A DNA stretch of 10,940 nt from Burkholderiaceae bacterium (GTDB lineage: Bacteria; Pseudomonadota; Gammaproteobacteria; Burkholderiales; Burkholderiaceae_C), in the NCBI GenBank assembly GCA_017853735.1, contig JAFMJA010000068.1:1-10940 (forward strand), read 5' to 3'. The position numbers were made by a program, and so were the translations under genes. The notes beneath the pieces are model-generated. The model saw only the letters and a program-made list of their open reading frames with translations, was not told where the DNA came from and did no database searches. Shown one piece after another: positions 1 through 6,466 of the stretch. Numbering within the stretch: the stretch's first letter is position 1; each line of letters begins with the position of its first letter.

Positions 1-1157
1 GGCAGCATCGGTTTGCTGACGAAATAGCCCTGGGCATACCCTCCCCCGATCTGACGCAGGTAGCGCCAGTCGGCACGGTCTTCCACGCCCTCAGCCACCC
101 AATCCATCTGAAGTTGGCGAGCCATCTGGATGGTGCCATGCAGTATCGCTGCGCGAACCGTATCTCCCACAGCATCATGGACGAAACTTCTGTCCAACTT
201 CAGTTCATCGAAGGGCATGTCGCGCAACTGGGCCAGCGAGGAGTGGCCAGTGCCAAAGTCATCCAAAGCCAGACCGATTCGCTTGAGGCGCAAGCGCGTC
301 ACAATGTCGAGCACTTTGTTCAGATTGTGCATCAGCCTGCTCTCGGTGATCTCTAGCACAAGTTGCCTGGGATCAACCTCATTTTCCAGCAATATGCTCG
401 ACACCATTTCCGGAAAATCCAGAGCGTGCAAATTGTCCATGGACACATTGACGGAGACCTTGACCACCTGTCCTTGATTGCGCCATTGGCCAATTTGTCG
501 AATCGATTGCACAAGCACCGCCCGGGTCAGTTGATCGATCAGGCCGTTTTCCTCGGCCAGGCCGATAAATCGATCCGGTGAGACCAGGCCGTCCTGGGGG
601 TGTTGCCAACGCACCATCGCTTCCAGACCGAACAATGTCCCGTCCTTCACGGAGACCTTGGGCTGATAAAAAACAACCATCTGTCCAAGTTCAATCGCCT
701 CACGCAGCTGTTCAGCGGTATAGGCTTTGTTGGCAGGTATCGCCCCCTTCGACAGTCTCGGTTCAAAGCCCAGCAGTGCCTGATGTAATTTATCCAGGGG
801 AACTGGCTTGCTCAAAGAGCCCAGAAAGTTGAGTCGGTAGGTCTTGGCCAGCAAGGTCGCAGCCTGCAAGGTACGGGCATCTTCTCCGCTGAGCAGCATC
901 AGCCCCCCCGAGTAACCGCCATCAGCCAGGCGCCGGACAAATTCGACCCCATCCATGACAGGCATCTGCAAATCGCAGATCACCAGACTGAAATCGGATT
1001 GATGCGGGTCAAAAACCTTCATCAGCCCCTCGCTGGCAGATTCACAAATCACCACATCCGTCACATTCAGGCGGGTCAGTTGCAGCTCAATGGCATGCAA
1101 CATCAAAGGGTCGTCGTCGATGACCAATACCCGCCCAAGATTGAGTGATTGGCTCAC
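1..1157 (-). CDS. Response regulator with receiver and EAL (cyclic-di-GMP phosphodiesterase) domains, 3' end cut by window edge
   Basis: Translating the minus strand from a GTG at 1157 gives 385 codons open to the window edge. Residues about 8-125 are a receiver domain: acidic cluster D14-D16, phosphoacceptor D62 in ICDLQMP, and a downstream SKP lysine. Residues about 150 onward are an EAL domain. The signature reads E179-A-M with VRW after it, and the expected metal and catalytic residues are visible: N237, E269 in EITES, D299-D300 in DDFGTG, K320 in KLD, E356 in AEGVE, and the late QGY motif. The family hydrolyses cyclic-di-GMP to pGpG in the cytoplasm, so this copy looks active. The GTG start is chosen because its GTGA overlaps the stop of the HPt gene, a GAAGG ribosome site lies 6 bases upstream, and the next ATG falls inside the receiver. 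It is probably the output of the relay encoded upstream. Only the last part of the EAL domain is missing. Confidence 0.93.
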   Translation of the reverse strand, partial: MSQSLNLGRVLVIDDDPLMLHAIELQLTRLNVTDVVICESASEGLMKVFDPHQSDFSLVICDLQMPVMDGVEFVRRLADGGYSGGLMLLSGEDARTLQAATLLAKTYRLNFLGSLSKPVPLDKLHQALLGFEPRLSKGAIPANKAYTAEQLREAIELGQMVVFYQPKVSVKDGTLFGLEAMVRWQHPQDGLVSPDRFIGLAEENGLIDQLTRAVLVQSIRQIGQWRNQGQVVKVSVNVSMDNLHALDFPEMVSSILLENEVDPRQLVLEITESRLMHNLNKVLDIVTRLRLKRIGLALDDFGTGHSSLAQLRDMPFDELKLDRSFVHDAVGDTVRAAILHGTIQMARQLQMDWVAEGVEDRADWRYLRQIGGGYAQGYFVSKPML

Positions 1158-1531
1158 AATTGGCCTTCAGAGAGTATTTGCTCAAGATCGGCACACACCA
1201 GTCGGTGCGTTGCGCTGAGCTGCTCAAGGACAGCCGCGCCAGGCTTGTTGACTGTCGCCATGGATTGGTCCTCCAAAGCTTCGCATTGCTTTCCCAAGCC
1301 CAGCGCGCCCACCATGCGTGAGCTTGATTTCAATTTGTGCGCAGTGACCGTCATGGTTCGCCAATCACGCGCCTCCAGCGCAGCACCGAGTTCGACGATT
1401 TGCCGGCTGGAGTGTTCCATGTAGCGGCGAATGAATTTATCTGCAGCTTTGAGGTCATCGCCAAGCATGTCCCGCAGCACTGCCAAATCGACAGCAAACA
1501 TGGGGGAGTTGACATTATTGGGAGAGTTCAT
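1154..1531 (-). CDS. Free-standing HPt histidine phosphotransfer protein
   Basis: This 125-residue, all-helical-looking protein carries the HPt signature: H65 in AHKLKSSSRMVGA, with the lysine and small residues that usually follow the phosphorylated histidine. HPt proteins have no enzymatic activity. They carry phosphate between the receiver of a hybrid kinase and the receiver of a response regulator. Here the gene sits between exactly those two partners and shares a 4-base overlap with the receiver-EAL gene, which implies translational coupling. The start at 1531 is the first ATG, but no clear Shine-Dalgarno site precedes it. An ATG 10 codons later (residue 11, just before FAVDLAVL) is an alternative that would keep the domain whole. 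About 134 bases without a recognised gene separate it from the kinase, so the two may still share a transcript. The HPt assignment is firm; the partners are inferred from gene order. Confidence 0.9.
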   Translation of the reverse strand: MNSPNNVNSPMFAVDLAVLRDMLGDDLKAADKFIRRYMEHSSRQIVELGAALEARDWRTMTVTAHKLKSSSRMVGALGLGKQCEALEDQSMATVNKPGAAVLEQLSATHRLVCADLEQILSEGQL

Positions 1532-1665
1532 AGCGCATCAAAAACAAAAGGCCGAGGGTTCGATCCGTATTGTGCGCGACGAACGTGGCCAACAGGACTG
1601 GCGACAAATGAACAAAGATGAGGCCATTCGTTGCATAGCATATGTTCCGGGAAAATGCTTTGGAT

Positions 1666-4251
1666 TCATACGAGCACCTCCATATCCTGCAAGGCCTGTG
1701 CTATATCTATTTTCCGGTAGGGCTTGTTCAATAGTGCACCGGGCAGGCTCTGCACCTCATTGATTCCCCGGGCATTGCCAGAGGTGATCAGGATTTTCAT
1801 GTCAGGCCAGCGCTCTTGACACAAGCTTGCCAGGCCCAGGCCATCCATCGCACCAGGCATCACCACATCGGTAAACAATAGATCAAAGTGGGTGCGCTCC
1901 AGTTCTGCAATGGCCTCACTGGGCGAGTGCACGCCAACTGCTTTGAAGCCAAGGGCCTCCATCCAGTCACAGGCCAGCTCGCACAAGGCTTCCTCATCAT
2001 CGACCACCAGAACCCGCTTGTCTTTTGTTGCTGTTTGAACAGACATGACTTTTACCTCTTCCTGCACATCATTTAATTGAGCCTGCTCTTCCATCAGCGG
2101 CAAGTAAATTGACACCGTCGTTCCCTTGCCAGGGGAACTGCTCAAGTGTGCCGTGCCGCCAAGTTGCTCGGCGTAGCCGCGTACCATCGACAGGCCCAGT
2201 CCTGTCCCTTTGTCGCGCTCCTTGGTGGTGAAGAATGGGTCAAAGGCTTGGGCCATCACCTCAGCGCTCATGCCCTTACCGTTGTCAATGACTTGCAACA
2301 AGGCGTATTTTCCTGGTGACAATTCTGCAACTTCATTGATGCCAAGATCCACCCGACTGGTACGGATCTGCAGTTGCCTGTCACTCGTAAGATTCTGCAT
2401 CGCGTCACGCGCGTTGATCACCAGGTTAAGAATCACATTGGACAAACCTGAGGGGTCGAGTCGGCAAATGAGTGCGCCCTCACACAAATCTTGCGTCACC
2501 CTTTCCAAAGAACCAGCAGAACTGCGCACCAGAGTTTGCATATGCGAGAGCAAAAGATTGAGATCGTGTACCGACACCTCCATGGGCTGACGCCTGGCCA
2601 CGCTTAGCAACATACGCGTCACCTGGGCACCTTGCAAGGCCGCTCCCAGCGCCGCATCGAAATTACGTTTGAGTTTCTGGTTGCCAGGTGGTAGCTGCTC
2701 GCCAATTTCATCCAGATTGCCCACGACAACGCCCAGCAGGTTGTTGAAGTCATGCGCGAGCTGACTGGTCAGAAGTCCCATGGCTTCCATTTTTTGAGAT
2801 TGCCGTAGCTGTTCCTCAAGCTTCCAACGTGCTGTGACATCGTTGAGAAAACCCACAATACGACTGACCTCCCCCGTCGCATCAAAGACCGGCGCCAGGG
2901 TGATCTCATTGCGAAACTGGCTACCATCCTTGCGATAACTGCGCAGCACGATTCGACACGCCTTCTTGTCCTGCAAGGATGAACGCAGGGTTTTCAGTTC
3001 ATCCTGTAAGCCGTCTTCGCCATGAAGAAGTTCCATAGTCCGACCAAGAACCTCCTCCCGGTTGTAGCCAGTGAGCTTTTCAAAGCTGCGATTGACATAA
3101 AGCAGGGTGGGTTCGAGCTTGGTGGCGTCCAGGATCATGACCCCGATATCAGCTGCGTCCATGGCCTGCTGGGTTACCCTGATTTCTTTTGACAAGTCCA
3201 GCAATCTGGACATGGAACTGAAAATCGTAGCTCCGAGTTGTTGCACTTCTCGAGTGGCCAGGCGCCGATCCGATTCGCTCATGACGGCTTGGTCAAGAGT
3301 CTCTGGGGTGAGCTTGGCGGTTATATCTGCCAGAGCCTCGATGGGCCTGGAAAGTCGTCTTCCGACGAGCAGTCCTACGGTAGCCAGGACTGGCAACAGC
3401 AGCACCAAGGCGATCAGCAGCGGCCAGACGGACAGCAAGGCGCGTCGACCGAACTCGCTTTGGGGATACGCGAGGGTGGCCACCCAATCCAGTTCATGAA
3501 GGGGCGCAGCCAGAGGCAGGCCCCACTCCAGGGTCTGGGCAATCGACAAATCTGATTTGGTGCTTACCAAGGCGGGAGGGCCTGCCCGCCATATCCAGCG
3601 CGAGACCCGGGACAACTGATCCAATCCAAGCATATTGGCAACATTGATGATGCCCAGTGCCACACCTTCGACCTGCTGAGTCCCTTTGTAAACAATCGGA
3701 AAGGAAATCAGCAACTCAAACTTGGCCGGATCAAATAGCGTGACGGGTTTGTTTTTGCTGAGAATGTCACGTACCCAGTTTTCATTTTCAAATCGTTGCT
3801 CAAGACGCCCAGCCGAGATCAAGGTACGACCGCGGTAGTCGAGCACTGCCAGCCTCAAGTTGAAGGCGCTGGCGGTCTCCCGCTTACCCAACTGACGAAC
3901 CAGGCTCACATAGGACAGGTCCATGAACGGCTTGAGATAGCGCTCCCGTCCGTCGCTGTCGATCAGGGCGGCTGAAACCACCTCCTGGCGTGACAGATTG
4001 TCGACAAAGCTGGCAAAGCTATTGAGGGTATTGCTGACTTCTTCACTCTTTACTTCCAGGGCATATTGCATGGAAGAGCCTTCTTCTCGTTCAATCGCTT
4101 TGGCACCTGCAAAGTAACTGACGGTCATGGCCACCACGACGAACACCACATTGCTCAGAATAATCGCCAAGGTGATTCGCCAGCCCAGCGTATTGGGCAG
4201 CAGCGCCAACTTACGCAAGACGGGTGTGGTCACTTGACTGAGCTGGATCAT
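1666..4251 (-). CDS. Membrane hybrid histidine kinase: Cache-like sensor, HAMP-like linker, PAS, HisKA, HATPase, receiver
   Basis: The 861-residue product has a membrane segment at about 25-48, a periplasmic region of about 220 residues (Cache-like, with the pattern LDYRGRTLISAG and a later SFPIVYKG strand), and a second membrane segment at about 271-297. A HAMP-like linker, a PAS domain (about 358-475), and a dimerisation helix with H500 in LAHDFNNLL follow. The ATPase domain shows N613 in INARDAM, DNGKGM, and GTGLGLSM. The C-terminal receiver (about 745-858) has D751-D752, phosphoacceptor D795 and K843. It should autophosphorylate on H500 and pass phosphate to D795. The ATG at 4251 is preferred because it lies 7 bases after the stop of the binding-protein gene. 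The frame stays open upstream to a GTG at 4317 (22 more codons), which would overlap that gene by 59 bases. The binding protein upstream probably supplies the signal; ligand unknown. Confidence 0.93.
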   Translation of the reverse strand: MIQLSQVTTPVLRKLALLPNTLGWRITLAIILSNVVFVVVAMTVSYFAGAKAIEREEGSSMQYALEVKSEEVSNTLNSFASFVDNLSRQEVVSAALIDSDGRERYLKPFMDLSYVSLVRQLGKRETASAFNLRLAVLDYRGRTLISAGRLEQRFENENWVRDILSKNKPVTLFDPAKFELLISFPIVYKGTQQVEGVALGIINVANMLGLDQLSRVSRWIWRAGPPALVSTKSDLSIAQTLEWGLPLAAPLHELDWVATLAYPQSEFGRRALLSVWPLLIALVLLLPVLATVGLLVGRRLSRPIEALADITAKLTPETLDQAVMSESDRRLATREVQQLGATIFSSMSRLLDLSKEIRVTQQAMDAADIGVMILDATKLEPTLLYVNRSFEKLTGYNREEVLGRTMELLHGEDGLQDELKTLRSSLQDKKACRIVLRSYRKDGSQFRNEITLAPVFDATGEVSRIVGFLNDVTARWKLEEQLRQSQKMEAMGLLTSQLAHDFNNLLGVVVGNLDEIGEQLPPGNQKLKRNFDAALGAALQGAQVTRMLLSVARRQPMEVSVHDLNLLLSHMQTLVRSSAGSLERVTQDLCEGALICRLDPSGLSNVILNLVINARDAMQNLTSDRQLQIRTSRVDLGINEVAELSPGKYALLQVIDNGKGMSAEVMAQAFDPFFTTKERDKGTGLGLSMVRGYAEQLGGTAHLSSSPGKGTTVSIYLPLMEEQAQLNDVQEEVKVMSVQTATKDKRVLVVDDEEALCELACDWMEALGFKAVGVHSPSEAIAELERTHFDLLFTDVVMPGAMDGLGLASLCQERWPDMKILITSGNARGINEVQSLPGALLNKPYRKIDIAQALQDMEVLV

Positions 4252-4258
4252 GTCAGGC

Positions 4259-5452
4259 TCAGGGACGGGCAATGGTCCCCGTACTGGTGAACCGACCAAT
4301 GAAGACATGGCGGGCACTCAGGGCTTCATGGTTGGTTGGACTGAACGGATTCTTGTAGTTTTGAATCAGGCCAGCATAGTCACGGACTTTTTCGAGCGCC
4401 GACCGAACCGCTTGTCGATCGGTACTTCCTGCAATGCCAAGCGCCAAAGCCAGGATATGTGTCAGATCATAAGCATGGGCAAACCCAACGTGAGAGGGAA
4501 TGTCTTTATCGCTGTTCAATTTAAAAAGCTGACTGGCTAGCCTGACCACCGATTGCGTCTTGGGGTCCGAACGCCCTTCAAAGGTAAAAGTCTGAACCAC
4601 CGAAAAATCAACCCGGTCCAGGCTGGCACCCACCAGTTTCAAAAAATTTCCGCCTGTCACACCCCAATGGCTGACCACAGGCACGCGCTCGGCATCAGGC
4701 AATTCGGACAGTTCCCTGACCAGTAGCGAACCTTCACCCTCGTTTCCCACAAACAACAAGGAATCTGCCTTCTCACGCTTGAGCGACAACCATTGCGGGT
4801 TGAGTGTGGTGGCGCCAAAGTTGTACCACTGGATACCAACAACCTCAGGCAGTTGCTTGGTTTTGCCATGGGCCTGCAACAGTTTCTCATTGGATCGGCC
4901 CCAGGCAGTGCTGGGCAGCATGACGCCAACCCGTTTCTTTCCCTTGGACTTGAGATGTGACAGCATCGCTGGAACGGCCCAGGAATCACGCAGCGACAGC
5001 CGGAAGGTAAAGGTATTGGCAGGCTTGGTGCTGATGATGTCGTCAGCGGCAGCCCATGGATCCAGCAAGGGAATTTTGAGGGCATTGGCCACTGGAGCCT
5101 GCTCGAGCACCACGGGAGAGAACTTCCCGACGAAGACGGCCACCAAATCGGCTTGGGCTGCCAGATCCTTGAGGTTATCCACGCCTCGCGCAGGGATTGA
5201 TCGGTTGTCCCTCTCGATGAGTTGCAGGGGCCGCCCCCCCAGGACACCACCCGCTGAATTGATTTCCTCCATCGCCGTCAAGATTCCCATCTTGATCGCC
5301 AGTGGAGAAGTGCTGGTCAGATGTCCAAACTCGGCATCCAGGCCTAAGTAAACCGGTGCTTTGTCTTGCGCAGCTGCGCTTGGAAGCGCCCAGCCGAACA
5401 AGGCGGCAATCACAAGCACTGAGTGCAAGTACAGAAAAGAGTGCTTTTTCAT
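4259..5452 (-). CDS. Periplasmic type I solute-binding protein (branched-chain amino acid receptor-like family), probable co-receptor
   Basis: The 397-residue product begins with a signal peptide (MKKH, a hydrophobic stretch, then ALPSAAAQ, a likely signal peptidase I site near residue 28). The mature part resembles the Leu/Ile/Val-binding (Peripla_BP_6) family: an early YLGLDAEFG strand, the hallmark AMEEINSAGGVLGGRPLQL segment, then a two-lobe pattern with VAVFVGKFS and, further on, VGVMLPSTAWGRS. Such proteins bind small ligands, often amino acids, amides or urea, in the periplasm. No permease or ATPase gene is nearby. The next gene, 7 bases away, is a hybrid kinase with a periplasmic domain, so the protein is more likely to present ligand to that kinase than to feed a transporter, as TorT does for TorS. 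The ATG at 5452 is chosen over a GTG 13 codons upstream because GAGGA lies 5 bases before it and the signal peptide starts there. The ligand cannot be read from sequence. Confidence 0.9.
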   Translation of the reverse strand: MKKHSFLYLHSVLVIAALFGWALPSAAAQDKAPVYLGLDAEFGHLTSTSPLAIKMGILTAMEEINSAGGVLGGRPLQLIERDNRSIPARGVDNLKDLAAQADLVAVFVGKFSPVVLEQAPVANALKIPLLDPWAAADDIISTKPANTFTFRLSLRDSWAVPAMLSHLKSKGKKRVGVMLPSTAWGRSNEKLLQAHGKTKQLPEVVGIQWYNFGATTLNPQWLSLKREKADSLLFVGNEGEGSLLVRELSELPDAERVPVVSHWGVTGGNFLKLVGASLDRVDFSVVQTFTFEGRSDPKTQSVVRLASQLFKLNSDKDIPSHVGFAHAYDLTHILALALGIAGSTDRQAVRSALEKVRDYAGLIQNYKNPFSPTNHEALSARHVFIGRFTSTGTIARP

Positions 5453-5457
5453 CGAGG

Positions 5458-5462
5458 TCCTC
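5458..5462 (-). promoter_or_regulatory. Ribosome binding site of the binding-protein gene
   Basis: The minus strand reads GAGGA, then 5 bases, then the ATG at 5452. This good match to the anti-Shine-Dalgarno sequence decides the start, which falls exactly at the signal peptide and not at the upstream in-frame GTG at 5491. Confidence 0.75.
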
Positions 5463-5607
5463 GCTTGTTCACGCTGGATGAAGATAAGCACTCACGCGAT
5501 CTGGACCAGAAATCATCCGATCAAGCCATCACCAAGTCCCAGCGAGCGCTCCAAGCCTGAACAGGGGCATTAGACCGGCTGGTCAACAAAAATTGTGTCG
5601 AGATTGC

Positions 5608-5652
5608 AAACCATCGCATAGGGGGCGTGTTTTTGCCCCAGATGGATGGTTT
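5608..5652. other. Compound stem-loop between sodC and the sensory cluster
   Basis: An outer 8-bp perfect stem (AAACCATC at 5608-5615 with GATGGTTT at 5645-5652) encloses an inner 5-bp stem (GGGGC at 5622-5626 with GCCCC at 5635-5639). It lies about 80 bases past the sodC stop. It could end or protect the sodC transcript, or be a leader structure or operator for the sensory cluster. On the minus strand only three T residues end the outer stem, so it is a poor classical terminator. Confidence 0.4.
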
Positions 5653-5730
5653 TGGCCCTGCAAATGCAACAGATTTCCCTGCCTTGCTACTTATCAACGC
5701 AAGGGCTACTCCTGTATCGCAGCTTAAAAA

Positions 5731-6279
5731 TCAGCCAGCCTGAATCACTGCGCATCCAGGCCTTGGGCCCGCATTGCCAGTAGGCTGCGTCTTGTAATCA
5801 TCCGGGTCGCGGTGAATCACCAGCCCTCGTCCCACGATGCTTCTAGGCCCGGGACTGAGTGAAATTTTTTGAGCGAGAAAGGATATTTCAGCGACCCCTC
5901 TTGCATCGGCTTTCAGTGCCGGCAAGTCACCCGCATGTTGGGCCGCATCGCCATGTTTGCCATGTGGGCTGCTGTCTGGATTGAAATGCCCTTTGGTGGC
6001 CAGTCCATCGCCGGAGCAATCCGAGCCCTCATGGACATGAAAACCGTGCTCCTGATTAGGACGAAGCCCGCTGATACTGCCGCTCACCATCACGCCCCGA
6101 TCTGTTTCAACAAAGCTCACCCGGCCACTCGGGTTCATGCCAGCGGCAGAAGCCACACTGGTCGGACTGACCTGTGCAAACGCCTTGGGGGCATTGGCGG
6201 AATAAGTGCCAGCGCAGCCGACCAGGGTGCCTGCCGACACGACGGTCGCCAGTGGAAGCAGAATGGAATTGAATTTCAT
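5731..6279 (-). CDS. sodC: Cu,Zn superoxide dismutase, predicted periplasm-facing lipoprotein
   Basis: The 182-residue protein converts superoxide to oxygen and hydrogen peroxide outside the cytoplasm. It has all Cu,Zn-SOD landmarks: copper ligands H81 and H83 (HGFHVHE), bridging H98 (KGHFNP), zinc ligands H106, H115 and D118 (HAGDLP), and the fourth copper ligand H156 (VIHRDPDD). The disulfide pair C88 and C176 and the active-site arginine R173 (GNAGPRPGC) are also present. The N-terminus is a lipoprotein signal: a hydrophobic run, then LVGC with the likely lipidated cysteine C22. About 30 low-complexity residues then tether the domain. Length fits bacterial SodC. The ATG at 6279 is supported by GGAG 7 bases upstream. 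The gene is divergent from a DUF411 gene, another probably exported metal-linked protein, so a shared response to copper or oxidative stress is possible but inferred. Confidence 0.96.
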   Translation of the reverse strand: MKFNSILLPLATVVSAGTLVGCAGTYSANAPKAFAQVSPTSVASAAGMNPSGRVSFVETDRGVMVSGSISGLRPNQEHGFHVHEGSDCSGDGLATKGHFNPDSSPHGKHGDAAQHAGDLPALKADARGVAEISFLAQKISLSPGPRSIVGRGLVIHRDPDDYKTQPTGNAGPRPGCAVIQAG

Positions 6280-6288
6280 GCGTTTTCT

Positions 6289-6306
6289 CCGGTCGTTGAT
6301 GACCGG
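6289..6306 (-). promoter_or_regulatory. Leader hairpin overlapping the sodC ribosome binding site
   Basis: In the sodC leader a perfect 6-bp stem (CCGGTC with GACCGG, 6-base loop) ends on the first two bases of the GGAG Shine-Dalgarno site (6287-6290). Folding would partly mask the ribosome site. Whether it forms or matters in the cell is not known. Confidence 0.4.
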
Positions 6307-6311
6307 GTCAT
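6299..6311. promoter_or_regulatory. 13-base palindrome ATGACC-G-GGTCAT upstream of sodC
   Basis: A perfect interrupted palindrome (6-base arms, 1-base centre) lies about 20 bases upstream of the sodC start. It overlaps one arm of the leader hairpin. The symmetry suits a dimeric regulator site, but I do not recognise the motif, and a 13-base palindrome can occur by chance. Confidence 0.3.
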
Positions 6312-6406
6312 TTTCAGCAGTTAAGCAGTGCTTTGTAAAGAAACCCCTCTACTCAAAGGGACAGGCCGATTTCCAGTGAACTACTGCACAATGACCTTCT
6401 GAGTCT

Positions 6407-6431
6407 GCGCGGTTTCAACCACAAGCCGCGC
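6407..6431 (+). promoter_or_regulatory. Stem-loop upstream of the DUF411 gene
   Basis: GCGCGGTTT (6407-6415) pairs with AAGCCGCGC (6423-6431) through 9 bp, one of them G-T, around a 7-base loop. It ends 35 bases before the DUF411 start, inside the sodC/DUF411 divergent region. It may be a leader structure or an operator. No T-run follows, so it is not an obvious terminator. Confidence 0.35.
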
Positions 6432-6466
6432 GCCTGTACCTTCACTGTATCGATGATTGAACTGTT

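Larger units (their letters stand above)
5453..5730. other. Intergenic region between sodC and the sensory cluster
   Basis: This 278-base stretch lies downstream of sodC and upstream of the binding-protein gene, both leftward. It must hold the end of the sodC transcript and probably the promoter of the four-gene sensory cluster. I see no convincing sigma-70 promoter. A TTGACC on the minus strand (near 5578-5583) could be a -35 box, but no good -10 box follows at the usual distance. A compound stem-loop at 5608-5652 is listed separately. No gene was recognised here. Confidence 0.5.

Noticed and set aside
1431..1763. Plus-strand frame crossing the HPt gene, the 134-base gap and the end of the kinase gene
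   Set aside because: Most of it lies opposite two confident genes, no ribosome site precedes it, and its translation matches no family I recognise.
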